The notes below the pieces were generated by a model. It was not told where the DNA came from, searched no databases, and saw only the letters and a list, made by a program, of their open reading frames with translations. Shown piece after piece: positions 48,809 to 58,765 of a stretch of DNA of 64,000 nucleotides; positions within the stretch are counted from its first letter, which is position 1, and each line of letters starts with the position of its first letter. The translations under genes and the position numbers were made by a program. The stretch spans positions 372,001-436,000 of the forward strand of contig NZ_JAEVLS010000001.1 of the NCBI RefSeq assembly GCF_016801985.1, in the 5' to 3' direction. The DNA comes from Steroidobacter gossypii. Lineage in GTDB: Bacteria > Pseudomonadota > Gammaproteobacteria > Steroidobacterales > Steroidobacteraceae.

Positions 48809-49099
48809 ATGGCCCCCAGAAAAAAAACCAGAGCTCGTCGAGAGCCGCTGGCTCGACCCGCGCCGCGGGCGATGCCTTTGAGAACCATGACGGCGGAAGC
48901 GCTCGATTCCTACTTCGCGACCTTGAACGGCCACAAGCCCGGTCAGCTGTACGATCTGGTGCTGCGTGAAGTGGAAGAGCCGCTGTTCAAGGCCGTGCTC
49001 GAATACGCCGAGGGCAACCAGAGCCGCGCCGCCGATATTCTCGGCATCAATCGCGGCACCCTGCGCAAGAAGTTGAAGACCTACGGGCTGGCGGAATAA
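48809..49099 (+). CDS. fis: DNA-binding protein Fis
   Basis: The 96-residue protein matches Fis in its C-terminal part: [48 protein letters not shown], a helix-turn-helix with two dimer helices before it. The ATG at 48809 with GGAGAGG just upstream gives a length close to E. coli Fis (98); a GTG at 48767 would add 14 residues. Fis bends DNA and controls growth-rate-linked promoters. Confidence 0.94.
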   Translation: MAPRKKTRARREPLARPAPRAMPLRTMTAEALDSYFATLNGHKPGQLYDLVLREVEEPLFKAVLEYAEGNQSRAADILGINRGTLRKKLKTYGLAE

Positions 49100-49164
49100 C
49101 CGATCCGCCGGTCGGCTCGAGATCTTTTCAGTTCACATTCCGGTTTGCGAGAGACCGACAACAC

Positions 49165-50736
49165 ATGTCCATTGCCGTGCGTCGCGCGCTGCTGAGTGTT
49201 TCCAACAAAGATGGCCTGGTGGAATTCGCGCAGGCATTGCAAGGTCGCGGCGTAGCGATTCTGTCCACCGGCGGCACCGCCAGTCTGCTCGAGAAGCACG
49301 GCGTGAAAGTCACGCAGGTGTCAGCGCACACCGGCTTTCCCGAAATCATGGATGGCCGCGTAAAAACGCTGCATCCGAAAATTCATGGCGGCCTGCTCGG
49401 CCGGCGCGACATCGACGACGAAGTGATGCGCACGCATGGCATCGATCCCATCGATCTGGTGGTCGTGAATTTGTATCCGTTCGCGGCCACCATCGCCAGG
49501 CCCGATTGCACTTATGAAGATGCCATCGAGAACATCGACATCGGTGGCCCGGCGATGGTGCGCGCCGCCGCCAAGAATCATGATCGCGTCACGATCGTTG
49601 TCGATCCAACCGACTACGCCGCGGTGCTCGATGAGTTGCACAAGTCGGACGGCGCAGTCTCCGAGCAGACTCGTAAACGCCTCGCCGCCAAAGCGTACGC
49701 GCACACCGCGAGCTATGACGCAGCGGTTGCGAGCTACCTGTCGCGTGTGACGCAGCCGGAACACGGCACGAAAGACGAATATCCCGATCCGCTGTCGCTG
49801 CAGTTCCGCAAGCGCATGGATCTGCGCTACGGCGAGAATCCGCATCAATCGTCGGCGTTCTATGCCGTTGCCGACGCACCGGGCGCAAGCATCGGCACCG
49901 CCAAACAACTTCAAGGCAAGCAGCTCTCGTACAACAACATCGCCGATGGCGACACTGCATTCGAATGCGTGCGGCAGTTCGATGAACCCGCTTGTGTCAT
50001 CGTGAAGCACGCCAATCCTTGCGGCGTCGCCGTCGCTGGCGACACGCTCGCTGCGTACGACCGTGCGTATCGCACGGACCCCACGTCAGCATTCGGCGGC
50101 ATCATCGCGTTCAATCGTCCGCTCAATGCGAACACCGCTCGCGCCATCGTCGAACGGCAGTTCGTCGAGCTGATCATTGCGCCGGAAGTGGATGCGGATG
50201 CGCTCGAGATCTGCGCGCGCAAAGAAAACGTCCGTGTGCTGGTGACGAGCGGTCTGGCGCCCACTGGCATCCGCCATGAATATCGCAGCGTCAACGGTGG
50301 CCTGCTGGTGCAAACGCGCGATGAAGGCCGCGTCGCCAAGAGCGATCTGCGCGTGGTGACCAAGCTCGTACCCACCGACGAGCAGTTCGCCGATCTGCTG
50401 TTCGCGTGGCGGGTTTGCAAGTACGTCAAATCCAACGCCATCGTGTATGTGAAAGACCGCATGACCATCGGCGTCGGCGCAGGCCAGATGAGCCGCGTGG
50501 TGTCGAGCCGCATCGCGGCCATGAAAGCCAAGGATGAAGGCTTGGAAGTGGCCGGCGCGGTCATGGCGTCGGATGCGTTTTTCCCGTTCCGGGACGGGCT
50601 CGATGTTGCTGCCGAGCTGGGCATCAAGGCCGTGATTCAGCCGGGCGGCTCGATGCGCGACAATGAAGTCATCGCCGCCGCCAACGAACATGGCATGGCC
50701 ATGGTCCTCACTGGCATGCGGCATTTCCGACACTGA
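49165..50736 (+). CDS. purH: Bifunctional AICAR transformylase / IMP cyclohydrolase
   Basis: The 523-residue protein has an N-terminal MGS-like IMP cyclohydrolase domain ([51 protein letters not shown]) and an AICAR transformylase domain ([47 protein letters not shown]). It makes IMP in the last two steps of purine synthesis. purD follows 3 bases later. Confidence 0.98.
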   Translation: MSIAVRRALLSVSNKDGLVEFAQALQGRGVAILSTGGTASLLEKHGVKVTQVSAHTGFPEIMDGRVKTLHPKIHGGLLGRRDIDDEVMRTHGIDPIDLVVVNLYPFAATIARPDCTYEDAIENIDIGGPAMVRAAAKNHDRVTIVVDPTDYAAVLDELHKSDGAVSEQTRKRLAAKAYAHTASYDAAVASYLSRVTQPEHGTKDEYPDPLSLQFRKRMDLRYGENPHQSSAFYAVADAPGASIGTAKQLQGKQLSYNNIADGDTAFECVRQFDEPACVIVKHANPCGVAVAGDTLAAYDRAYRTDPTSAFGGIIAFNRPLNANTARAIVERQFVELIIAPEVDADALEICARKENVRVLVTSGLAPTGIRHEYRSVNGGLLVQTRDEGRVAKSDLRVVTKLVPTDEQFADLLFAWRVCKYVKSNAIVYVKDRMTIGVGAGQMSRVVSSRIAAMKAKDEGLEVAGAVMASDAFFPFRDGLDVAAELGIKAVIQPGGSMRDNEVIAAANEHGMAMVLTGMRHFRH

Positions 50737-50739
50737 TTT

Positions 50740-52029
50740 ATGCGCGTTCTAATCCTGGGTTCTGGTGGTCGTGAACATGCGTTCGCGTGGAAAGTTGCGA
50801 ACACGCCGCGTGTGACCGCGGTGTTCGTGGCGCCGGGAAATGCTGGCACTGCGCTCGAGCCTGGCGTCACGAATGTCGACATCGCGGCCGATGACATCGA
50901 CAAGCTGGTCGAGTTCGCCAGGCGCGAGCAGATCGATCTCACCATCGTCGGCCCGGAAGCGCCGTTGGTCATCGGCGTGACCGACGCGTTCGAGGCAGCG
51001 GGCCTGCGCTGCTTCGGGCCTCGCAAGCTTGCTGCTCGCCTGGAAGGCTCGAAGGCCTTCACCAAAGAATTCCTGCGTCGTCACAAGATCCCCACCGCTG
51101 CGTACGCCACGTTTACCAAGACGAACTTCGATGCAGCTTGGGTTCGCGCGCAGCGCGCGCCACTGGTCGTGAAGGCTGACGGTCTCGCGGCCGGCAAAGG
51201 CGTGATCATCTGCGCCACGCAGGAAGAAGCTGTTGCCAGCGCGCAGGCCATGTTCGACGGTCAGTTCGGCGCGGCCGGCAGCACCGTCGTCATCGAAGAA
51301 TTTCTGGAAGGTGAAGAAGCCAGCTTCATCGCCATTGTCAGTGGCAAGCACATTCTGCCGCTGGCCACCTCGCAGGATCACAAACGTCGCGACGACGGCG
51401 ACCAAGGCCCGAACACTGGCGGCATGGGCGCTTATTCGCCCGCGCCAGTGGTCACGGACGAACTGCACGAGCGCATCATGCGCGAAGTGATGCGGCCGAC
51501 GGCCGAAGGATTGATCAGCGATGGCACGCCTTATATCGGATTCCTCTATGCCGGCTTGATGATCGCGCCGGACGGCACGCCTAACGTGCTGGAGTTCAAT
51601 TGCCGCTTCGGCGATCCGGAGACTCAGCCGATCATGTCGCGACTGACGTCCGATCTCATGGCGTTGTGCGAGGCTGCGCTGGATGGTCGGCTCGATCAGA
51701 TCAAAGCCGAATGGGATCCTCGCGCGGCGCTCGGCGTCGTGCTGGCGGCCGGCGGTTATCCCGATTCAGTTCGCAAAGGCGATGAGATCCACGGCCTGCA
51801 GGATGCGGCCGCCCTGCCCGGCAAGGTGTTCCATGCCGGCACGTCGCTCAGCGCCGGTAAAGTCGTCACCAATGGCGGTCGCGTACTCTGCGCCGTCGGC
51901 CTCGGCGCCACCGTCAGCGACGCACAGCAAGCCGCTTACGCCCTTTGCGACAAGATCACCTGGAACGGCGTGCAATATCGGCGCGACATCGGCTACCGCG
52001 CCGTGCAGCGGGAACAGAACAAGAGCTGA
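50740..52029 (+). CDS. purD: Phosphoribosylamine-glycine ligase
   Basis: The 429-residue ATP-grasp enzyme starts [19 protein letters not shown] and has [35 protein letters not shown] and [21 protein letters not shown]. It joins phosphoribosylamine and glycine in purine synthesis. Co-transcribed with purH, as in many gammaproteobacteria. Confidence 0.98.
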   Translation: MRVLILGSGGREHAFAWKVANTPRVTAVFVAPGNAGTALEPGVTNVDIAADDIDKLVEFARREQIDLTIVGPEAPLVIGVTDAFEAAGLRCFGPRKLAARLEGSKAFTKEFLRRHKIPTAAYATFTKTNFDAAWVRAQRAPLVVKADGLAAGKGVIICATQEEAVASAQAMFDGQFGAAGSTVVIEEFLEGEEASFIAIVSGKHILPLATSQDHKRRDDGDQGPNTGGMGAYSPAPVVTDELHERIMREVMRPTAEGLISDGTPYIGFLYAGLMIAPDGTPNVLEFNCRFGDPETQPIMSRLTSDLMALCEAALDGRLDQIKAEWDPRAALGVVLAAGGYPDSVRKGDEIHGLQDAAALPGKVFHAGTSLSAGKVVTNGGRVLCAVGLGATVSDAQQAAYALCDKITWNGVQYRRDIGYRAVQREQNKS

Positions 52030-52059
52030 GCGTCAGCGCCTCCGCAAGCCCGACGGGCG

Positions 52060-52434
52060 TCAGCTCGGCTCCGGCGTTATCTCGATCACGCTGCGCTCTT
52101 CGGGCTGAGTCTCGGGTTCGACTTCGAGAATCACCTGCACATGCTCGCTCGCGGACACCGGAAACGAGCGCATCAATCTCTCGGCGAACGCGATCGTCTG
52201 CCCCAGCTGCTCGAGCTCCGTGCGTGGGATGGTGAGCCAGATGCCGGTGGGATCGCTTTCGAGCTGCCAGCCCCCGCGATCGGCACTCATCACCGACGGC
52301 CGCACGCTGACTCGAAATGCGTGATTGCGGGGCAGCGCCACGACGAGATCGACTGAGCGACCGGAGGCCAGCAGAGCGAGCTCAGCGCGGCTGATGCAAC
52401 AATACAGCGCCTGGCCTGAGAATCGCACGTTCAC
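52060..52434 (-). CDS. Hypothetical 124-residue protein downstream of the kinase
   Basis: It starts MNVRFSGQALYCCISRAELALLASGR and is a small soluble beta-rich protein ending in an acidic tail. Parts (an N-terminal MxxRFSG strand, a WLTIP core strand) faintly resemble DUF7009, but I am not sure. It begins 7 bases after the stop of the Ser/Thr kinase gene, so they share a transcript and it may be a substrate or partner. Confidence 0.65.
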   Translation of the reverse strand: MNVRFSGQALYCCISRAELALLASGRSVDLVVALPRNHAFRVSVRPSVMSADRGGWQLESDPTGIWLTIPRTELEQLGQTIAFAERLMRSFPVSASEHVQVILEVEPETQPEERSVIEITPEPS

Positions 52435-52441
52435 GGCGCGA

Positions 52442-55339
52442 TCAATCGTCGTCCACGATGATGACGGCGGCGCTGCTGCGCTCGCCGAGATTCACGCCTT
52501 CCTCGTTGACCTGCAGCTCGACCAGGAACAGCTCGGTCGTCTCCTTGATCGAGTCCTGCACCAGCGGAATCGTGATGTGAGCTTCGCGCACGCCGGCTGG
52601 AATGCGTTCAGTGCCCGGGCCGATACCCGCGAAGTCCGAACCCATTTCCGCAGAGTTGCTGCGCAGGTTCCAGGTGAAGGAAACATCGCGCCGGGTCGAG
52701 CCCGTGCGTCGAATGACCAGGCGCACCGAGCCGTCGCCTTCGGAAGTCACATAGCTGTCTTTATCGAACTCGATCACGACCGGACGCGCCGCCCCCGGAG
52801 CAGGCGCGGGAGGAACCGATGCCGACGGAGTGGGAGCTGCGCTAGACCCGGCAGCTACTGCTGGCGCCTCGGCCTGAGCACGCGATGGTTGCTCCTTGAC
52901 CGGCTCTCGACGAGGCAACTGACTCACCCGCGGCTGCGCACGCTCAGGGTCCGTTGCTGGCGCTTTGGTTTCAGCATCATTTCGCGTTGTCGAGGAAGAT
53001 CCGCTCGCCTGCCCGTTCGACGGCGACTGCGCGCCAGAGGATGACGATCCTGAGGGCCGCTGCTGTGTCGACGGGAGTGGCGCAACCGCGGGCGGCGCAA
53101 TCGTTTCCAACGCTCGCGACTCGATCGTGTCATCCGCCTCGACTTGCCGATCGAGCATCGCGTTGCCGCCCGCCGATTCACTCTGCAACTCGCGATCGCC
53201 AACCGGCGGATTCACCGGCAGCACGTTCACCAGATTCTTGGGCAGGAGGCCGTACTGCCACACCATATAACCGCCGGCCACGAACACCAGGGCCAACACG
53301 GCTGCACTTGCAGCCCGTTGCCAACGCGACCGCGAGGTCGCTGGCACCGACAACTCCGAGGGCACTCCGAGACGATTCGGCGCTTCGCCACAACCCAATG
53401 CCGCGAGCAGCTCGACCACGTCGATGCGTCGTTCGCCACGAGTCCACAACAAGGCACGCTGCAGCGCTTGCTGCTGCTTGCCGCTCAATCCCGAAATGCG
53501 TTGCGGCTGACGGCCGTGCGCGCGCGCCAGGGGCGCCGATCGGCCGCCGAAAGGATGACGACCGGACAACAACTCATAAGCGATGCACGCGAGGCTGTAG
53601 ACATCGTCGCTGGGATGCGGATCGCTGCCATTCACACGCTCGACGCTGGCGTACGCCGGCGCCGCGACTGGCACATCGTTCAATCCCGAAGAGGAATGCA
53701 GATCGAGCGGCCGATCGCGCGCGAAGCCGAAGTCGAGCACGCGCACTTCGCCGGCCGATGTGATCATGATGTTCCGCGGCTTCAGATCGGCGTGCACGAT
53801 ATTGCGCCGATGCGCATGAGCCAGGGCCGCGCCCACGCTGCTGACGATGGCCAGCGCATGGTGGCGAGCCATGGTCTGGCCATCCAGCCGCTTCAGAATG
53901 TCCGCGAGCAGCTCGCCTTCGAGCAACTCCATGACGATGAAATACACATTGCCATCGCGATCCAGGTCGAACACGCTGACCACGTTGGGATGCGACAGGG
54001 ACTGCGCTTCGTGGAATTCGCGCTCGAGCTGGGCGAGCTCTTCGGGCCGATCGTGATAGTTGAGCTTGAGGACCTTGACGGCGACACAGCGCGACGCCGG
54101 GTCGAGATGCGCGCGATGGCGATCGACCGCTTTGTAGACGGTGCCACTGCTGCCGCGCCCCAGAATCGAAATCAGCTCGTAACGGTCGCGGAGTACATCG
54201 CTGGTAAGTCCCGGCGGTGGGACGGCGGATGGACGCGCTGGGCGCTCGCTCGCCAGATCGTGCGCGCGAGTGCTCGAAGTGATGTCGTCCTTGGGACCGC
54301 GCGCCAGGACGGTCTCGTCCTCGGCGAGTTTGATCGACGGCGGTGGCCGCGTCAGCGGCTCGTCGAGATGCCGGCGGAAGCCTGTCGGATCACTGTCGCT
54401 GGCCCGGCGAAAGCCGGTCGCCTCGTCGAGCTTTCGGCGACTGAAAATCGTCGCATCGCCCTCGCCGGTGCGGCGACCCGAGGTGGCCGCGTCATCGTCT
54501 GCAACGCGGCGGCCGAAAGCGGTCGCATCGTCATCAACGCCGCGGCGGCGGAAGGAAGTCGCGGTATCGTCAGTGCCGCGGCCGAAAGCAGTGGCGTCGT
54601 CATCTCTAGTGCGACGACCCGTCCCAGCCTCATCCTTTGCACCCGTGCGACGACCGAAGGCAGCCGCGTCATCGCCCTCGCCGCGGCGGCCGAATGCAGT
54701 CGCATCCTCATCTCTCGTGCGACGGCCGGGGCCAGCCGCCTCTTCACCGCCAGTGCGACCGAAGACCGTCGCATCATGATCGCTGCCGCGACGGCGGAAG
54801 GAGGTGGCGTCATCGTCTTCAGTGCGCCGGCCGGACCCAGCCGCATCGTCCTCGCTGCTGCGGCGGAAGGTAGTTGCGCCGTCGCTGGAGCGACGCGGGG
54901 CGGCTGCTGCTTCTTCGCCGCGACGTGTTGACGGATCCACCACCGCCGGCTCGGAATTCATCGACTCCGGATCGCGATCGGCGATCAGCTTGCGCCAGCG
55001 CGAGCCGGTGGTATCGATGGTAACGTCGGTGGTGTCCTGCTTGTCGCCGGCGTCATCCTTGGTCTCGGTCTGATTGGCCACGCCGAACACCAGCTGCGCG
55101 ATGTCGGTCTTGAGCGAGCGGGCCAACGCCATGTCGATGCGGCCGCGGCGCTGATATTGATCCAGCAGCGCGAGCGCGTCCCAGGGCGCATCCGAGTTGC
55201 TGCGGCAGACCGACAAGAACGAGGCTTGCATATCGGCACGGTCGCACCGGCCGGCGATGTAATCATCCAGCCAACTGGCGAGGACCGCGCGCGCATTCTC
55301 GCCTTGCTCTCCAAGGTCCTTGTCGATGGACAGGCTCAT
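52442..55339 (-). CDS. Large transmembrane Ser/Thr protein kinase with repeat region and Calx-beta domain
   Basis: About 965 residues in four parts. Residues 1-150 form a helical region. Residues about 153-325 hold some 15 units of 11-12 residues built on DDATxFxRR. Residues about 388-650 are a Pkn2-type kinase: LGRGSSGTVYKAVD, the Lys in CVAVKVLKL, HADLKPRN in place of HRDxKxxN, and DFGFA. After one membrane helix (AASAAVLALVFVAGGYMVW) and a Ser/Pro/Ala-rich linker, a Calx-beta domain (FDKDSYVTSEGDGSVRLVIR, ending VIIVDDD) should be periplasmic. It probably senses something outside and phosphorylates cytoplasmic targets, perhaps its own repeats. ATG 55339; GTG 55342 also possible. Confidence 0.9.
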   Translation of the reverse strand: MSLSIDKDLGEQGENARAVLASWLDDYIAGRCDRADMQASFLSVCRSNSDAPWDALALLDQYQRRGRIDMALARSLKTDIAQLVFGVANQTETKDDAGDKQDTTDVTIDTTGSRWRKLIADRDPESMNSEPAVVDPSTRRGEEAAAAPRRSSDGATTFRRSSEDDAAGSGRRTEDDDATSFRRRGSDHDATVFGRTGGEEAAGPGRRTRDEDATAFGRRGEGDDAAAFGRRTGAKDEAGTGRRTRDDDATAFGRGTDDTATSFRRRGVDDDATAFGRRVADDDAATSGRRTGEGDATIFSRRKLDEATGFRRASDSDPTGFRRHLDEPLTRPPPSIKLAEDETVLARGPKDDITSSTRAHDLASERPARPSAVPPPGLTSDVLRDRYELISILGRGSSGTVYKAVDRHRAHLDPASRCVAVKVLKLNYHDRPEELAQLEREFHEAQSLSHPNVVSVFDLDRDGNVYFIVMELLEGELLADILKRLDGQTMARHHALAIVSSVGAALAHAHRRNIVHADLKPRNIMITSAGEVRVLDFGFARDRPLDLHSSSGLNDVPVAAPAYASVERVNGSDPHPSDDVYSLACIAYELLSGRHPFGGRSAPLARAHGRQPQRISGLSGKQQQALQRALLWTRGERRIDVVELLAALGCGEAPNRLGVPSELSVPATSRSRWQRAASAAVLALVFVAGGYMVWQYGLLPKNLVNVLPVNPPVGDRELQSESAGGNAMLDRQVEADDTIESRALETIAPPAVAPLPSTQQRPSGSSSSGAQSPSNGQASGSSSTTRNDAETKAPATDPERAQPRVSQLPRREPVKEQPSRAQAEAPAVAAGSSAAPTPSASVPPAPAPGAARPVVIEFDKDSYVTSEGDGSVRLVIRRTGSTRRDVSFTWNLRSNSAEMGSDFAGIGPGTERIPAGVREAHITIPLVQDSIKETTELFLVELQVNEEGVNLGERSSAAVIIVDDD

Positions 55340-55564
55340 CACCGTTTGCAGTTTGCCCCAAACTCAGGCGTCTATAAGTCGTTAGTCGGTCCGTCGGCCC
55401 ATTCGTTCGGAGGAATGGGCGGGCCGAAGCCCCCCAATCTAGCGGGGCGGCAAGCTGAACGACACCTGTCGCCCCCTTCCGACCGGGTGCGACTTCGCGC
55501 TTGCCTGCCCCGGAGGGCTCCTGGAGGCGGCCCGGCCCGCGGGGCCGTGACCGGCGGTAACAGC
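55340..55564. other. GC-rich, strongly structured intergenic region
   Basis: Between two minus-strand genes, 225 bases contain several inverted repeats, such as GCCCATTC at about 55,397 paired with GAATGGGC after a short loop, and a GC-rich block near 55,530. There is no T-tract and no ORF with family features. No known RNA family was recognised. It presumably includes the kinase gene's leader. Confidence 0.5.
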
Positions 55565-56143
55565 TCACGGCGCCTGCAGCGCCTTTTCCATTCGATAGTC
55601 ATCCATTACGAAGCCGCCGCCAATATCCATGACCAGCTCCGCGGCGATCCGGAATCCCAGCCGCTGATAGGCCTGAACCGATGGATTGCCCTTGTTGACG
55701 GTCAGCCACAACAGAGAGAGCCCGCGCCGCCGAGCGAGCCCCTCAATGAACTCCATGCATCTACGCCCGGTTCCCGAACCACGCGCCGCATGGTGCAAAT
55801 AAAACTTGCTCAGGAACATCACCCTTCCGGGTTGTTCCTGAACCGCGCAATAGCCGATGTCGGCGCCGAAGCCGGTGTCCAAAGCGCGCGCATCTTCTCG
55901 CCGCACAAGGAAGTATTCATAGCCCTGCTCGATCTGGGCCTGCATGGCCGGGGCGCTCTGGAACCTGGCCACCATGTAATCCACCTGAGCCCGGCCGATC
56001 AGGGGTACGTAAAATTCGTACCAGATGGCGTGGGCGAGCGCCGCCACGGTGGCAAGTTGCTCCGGCGTGGTCACCGGGACGAACTCGAGGTTCGAGGGGG
56101 CATCGGCGGCGGATGCGGGGCTGGAGGGGGCGGGTGAGCTCAT
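55565..56143 (-). CDS. GNAT-family N-acetyltransferase
   Basis: The 192-residue protein matches the GNAT fold: FVPVTTPEQLATVAALAHAIWYEFY at the N-terminus, MFLSKFYLHHAARGSGTGRRCMEFIEG with the acetyl-CoA loop, and LSLLWLTVNKGNPSVQAYQRLGFRI. It transfers an acetyl group from acetyl-CoA to an unknown amine. The first 16 residues are Ser/Ala/Pro rich and may be disordered. Confidence 0.88.
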   Translation of the reverse strand: MSSPAPSSPASAADAPSNLEFVPVTTPEQLATVAALAHAIWYEFYVPLIGRAQVDYMVARFQSAPAMQAQIEQGYEYFLVRREDARALDTGFGADIGYCAVQEQPGRVMFLSKFYLHHAARGSGTGRRCMEFIEGLARRRGLSLLWLTVNKGNPSVQAYQRLGFRIAAELVMDIGGGFVMDDYRMEKALQAP

Positions 56144-56173
56144 CCATCCATAGTAGCCCAGTTATGAGGCCGA

Positions 56174-57457
56174 TCAGCCGCCCGCCAGCTCCTGTCGCAA
56201 GCGGTTCTCATCCAGGGCGCGACACCATTTGGCGACCACCAGCGTGGCCACGCCGTTGCCCACCAGATTGGTCAGCGCGCGCGCCTCGGACATGAACCGA
56301 TCGATGCCGAGGATCAGGGCAAGCGCCGTCACCGGGAGGGTGCCCAGCGCGGACAGGGTGGCCGCCAGGACGATGAAGCCGCTGCCCGTGACCCCGGCCG
56401 CGCCCTTGGAGGTGAGCAGCAGCACACCCAGCAGGGTGAGCTGGTCCAGCAAGGTCATGGGCACATTGGTGGCCTGCGCGATGAACACCGCCGCCATGGT
56501 CAGGTAGATGGACGTGCCGTCCAGGTTGAACGAGTAACCGGTGGGAATGACCAGCCCGACCACCTGCTTCTCGGCGCCCGCCTGCTCCATCTTCGCCATC
56601 ATTCGCGGCAAGACCGATTCGCTGGAGGACGTGCCGAGCACGATGAACAGCTCCTCGCGGATGTAACGAACGAAGCGCAGGACGCTGAAGCCGTGCAGCC
56701 TGGCGATGGCGCCGAGCACGACAAGAACGAACAACAGGCAGGTGGCGTAGAAGCACGCCATGAGCTTGCCCAGCGAGGCCAGCGAGTCCAGGCCGTACTG
56801 ACCGATGGTGAACGCCATCGCGCCGAACGCGCCGAGCGGCGCGAGCCGCATGATCATGCCGACGATTCGGAACAGCACGGCGGAGAAACGATCGACGAAG
56901 TCGAAGATCGGCCGCGCCCGCTCGCCGACCGCATGCAGCGCGAAGCCGAACAGCACCGAGAACAGCAGCACCTGCAGGATATCGCCTTTGGCGAAGGCGT
57001 CGACGATGGTGTTGGGAATCACATTCAGCAGAAAGTCGGTGACACTCTGCTGCTCGGCGGCCTTGGCGTACGTCTCCACGGCCCTGGCGTCGAGCTGCGA
57101 AACATCGACGTTCATGCCGGCGCCCGGCTGCACCACGTTGACGATCACCAGCCCGACGACCAGCGCGATGGTGCTGACGATCTCGAAATACAACAGCGCC
57201 AGCGCCCCGGTCTTGCCGATCGCCTTCATGTTCTCCATGCCGGCGATGCCCGTGACCACGGTGCAGAAGATGATCGGCGCGATCATCATCTTGATGAGCT
57301 TGATGAAGCCGTCGCCGAGCGGTTTGAAGTCGGTGGCGAGGCCGGGAACGAAATGACCCAGCAGCACGCCGACGGCGATGGCGATCAGCACCTGGACATA
57401 CAGCGAGCCATACCAGCGGGTGGGCGCCGCTGGCGCAGCATGGGCGTCGATTGCCAT
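56174..57457 (-). CDS. dctA: Dicarboxylate/cation symporter (DctA/GltP family)
   Basis: The 427-residue DAACS-family carrier has [45 protein letters not shown], the re-entrant serine-rich loop [18 protein letters not shown] and [27 protein letters not shown], with eight helices. The LGTSSSES plus GYSFNLDGT motifs are those of C4-dicarboxylate carriers; glutamate is a possible alternative substrate. It feeds the TCA cycle. Confidence 0.9.
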   Translation of the reverse strand: MAIDAHAAPAAPTRWYGSLYVQVLIAIAVGVLLGHFVPGLATDFKPLGDGFIKLIKMMIAPIIFCTVVTGIAGMENMKAIGKTGALALLYFEIVSTIALVVGLVIVNVVQPGAGMNVDVSQLDARAVETYAKAAEQQSVTDFLLNVIPNTIVDAFAKGDILQVLLFSVLFGFALHAVGERARPIFDFVDRFSAVLFRIVGMIMRLAPLGAFGAMAFTIGQYGLDSLASLGKLMACFYATCLLFVLVVLGAIARLHGFSVLRFVRYIREELFIVLGTSSSESVLPRMMAKMEQAGAEKQVVGLVIPTGYSFNLDGTSIYLTMAAVFIAQATNVPMTLLDQLTLLGVLLLTSKGAAGVTGSGFIVLAATLSALGTLPVTALALILGIDRFMSEARALTNLVGNGVATLVVAKWCRALDENRLRQELAGG

Positions 57458-57507
57458 CCTGGTCCGCGAATAAAGATGGGGATGCGGACCAGTCTACACG
57501 AGCGGAG

Positions 57508-58011
57508 TTACTCGGGCGCGACCTGCCTGACGCCGGCCTCTGCGCCCGCCGTGCCATTGATCCAGATCCTTCCATTCCTCGGATCGAGGCGCACGAGCAA
57601 GCCCGGCGAGCGATTGAACTCCTTGCATTCGACCGGCAAGCGCGCATCGGCGAAATACGCCTTGGCGAGATCGATCACCGTGGCCGCCGGCGCTGCCATG
57701 CCTGGCACATCGGGCGTGTGACCGAAGATGCTCACGCGCCAGCTCTGCTTGCGCGCGCCCACCGAGCGCAGCTCCTTGCAGAATCGATCCATCAACAACA
57801 GGTCCGAGCTGAGGGTGTTATCGGTGAGATCGATGGGTTGATCGTTGGCGATGGCGACATAGCGAAGATGCAACACACCACCGGCCGGTTGGGTGTCGTC
57901 ATACACGCACACGGCTAGCGCGCCGCGCAGCTCACATGTGAGCAGGGTCGATTCCTTGGAGACGCGAAACGCATCGGGCTGAACAACGATTTCTGGCGGC
58001 GGCTGGATCAT
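57508..58011 (-). CDS. CheD-like protein lacking the catalytic cysteine
   Basis: The 167-residue protein aligns with CheD chemoreceptor deamidases around LTCELRGALAVCVYDDTQPAGGVLHLRY. CheD has a catalytic Cys-His-Thr triad in a TLGLGSCVAV...H pattern; here Thr25 and His48 are kept but the Cys position is Ala31. The later part (LLMDRFCKELRSVGARKQSWRVSIFGH; RLDPRNGRIWI) also follows the CheD fold. No chemotaxis gene is nearby. It is probably catalytically inactive and may bind a CheC-like or other partner. Homology was judged by eye. Confidence 0.65.
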   Translation of the reverse strand: MIQPPPEIVVQPDAFRVSKESTLLTCELRGALAVCVYDDTQPAGGVLHLRYVAIANDQPIDLTDNTLSSDLLLMDRFCKELRSVGARKQSWRVSIFGHTPDVPGMAAPAATVIDLAKAYFADARLPVECKEFNRSPGLLVRLDPRNGRIWINGTAGAEAGVRQVAPE

Positions 58012-58119
58012 GCGGGCGCGATGATGCCGGCGCTCGACCGCGCCAAGTTGTGCACTGGATCACGGAATCGGGCGAAGCGACATGCATCGGCAGTTTTGCG
58101 CGCAATTTGTCCGTGGCTG

Positions 58120-58623
58120 TCATTCTTTGGCGACGGATGTTTTGACCGCTGCGGCCTTGTCGACGGCGGGCGATACGGGCCGCACTCCGCCGAACGACAG
58201 CGAGTTGGTCGCGAGAATCACTTCGCGGAGGAAATAAATCAACGCGAGCGCGAGCGCGAGCAAGGCGACCACGAACGTGATGGCGATGGGCACATCGAGG
58301 TGGAGACCGAGCGCCGAGCTGACGAACAGCGCCGCGACGACCAGCGACACCAGCAAGCCGCAGGTGACTGACAAGCCGATGGCGCGATTGATCAACGTGG
58401 CGCGCTTGGACAGGATGCGCAACAGCTTGTGCAGCTCATCGGCCTGCTCCGGGGTCGCGTACTGCAGCCGGTCTTCCAGGGTGCGCGCACGGTCGATGAT
58501 GCGGCCGACCCGCGTCGCGAGCGCATTCAACGTCGTGCCGACACCGGCCAGAAGAAACACCGGGGCCACGGCCAGTTGAATGACCTGCCCCAGGTTGGCG
58601 ACCTGCGAACCCAGGCTGAGCAT
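58120..58623 (-). CDS. DUF2721 family membrane protein
   Basis: The 167-residue protein starts LSLGSQVANLGQVIQLAVAPVFLLAGVG, continues TLNALATRVGRIIDRARTLEDRL, and has two more helices (LSVTCGLLVSLVVAALFVSSALG and ITFVVALLALALALIYFL). This is the DUF2721 pattern, three membrane helices with a conserved RxxRIIDRAR stretch. Function unknown. ATG 58623 follows GAGG by 7 bases; the ORF extends to 58857 without support. Confidence 0.85.
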   Translation of the reverse strand: MLSLGSQVANLGQVIQLAVAPVFLLAGVGTTLNALATRVGRIIDRARTLEDRLQYATPEQADELHKLLRILSKRATLINRAIGLSVTCGLLVSLVVAALFVSSALGLHLDVPIAITFVVALLALALALIYFLREVILATNSLSFGGVRPVSPAVDKAAAVKTSVAKE

Positions 58624-58765
58624 GCAGAACCTCGAGTGATGCGTGCGTTCGAACGATACACCAGCTGTTCGAGCATTGCCGCTAGGCAGTTGCAATTCGT
58701 CCGGACGCCCATTGCAACCCTTTCGGCCCCGCCCGCGTCCAATCCTGCAAACAGGAGGTGCGAAC

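Noticed and set aside
53144..54931. 595-codon plus-strand ORF opposite the kinase
   Set aside because: It is a shadow of high-GC third-position bias; low complexity and no domain, while the minus-strand kinase is unambiguous.
55380..55560. SRP RNA, 6S RNA or RNase P RNA in the structured gap
   Set aside because: The conserved sequence blocks of these RNAs were looked for on both strands and are absent.
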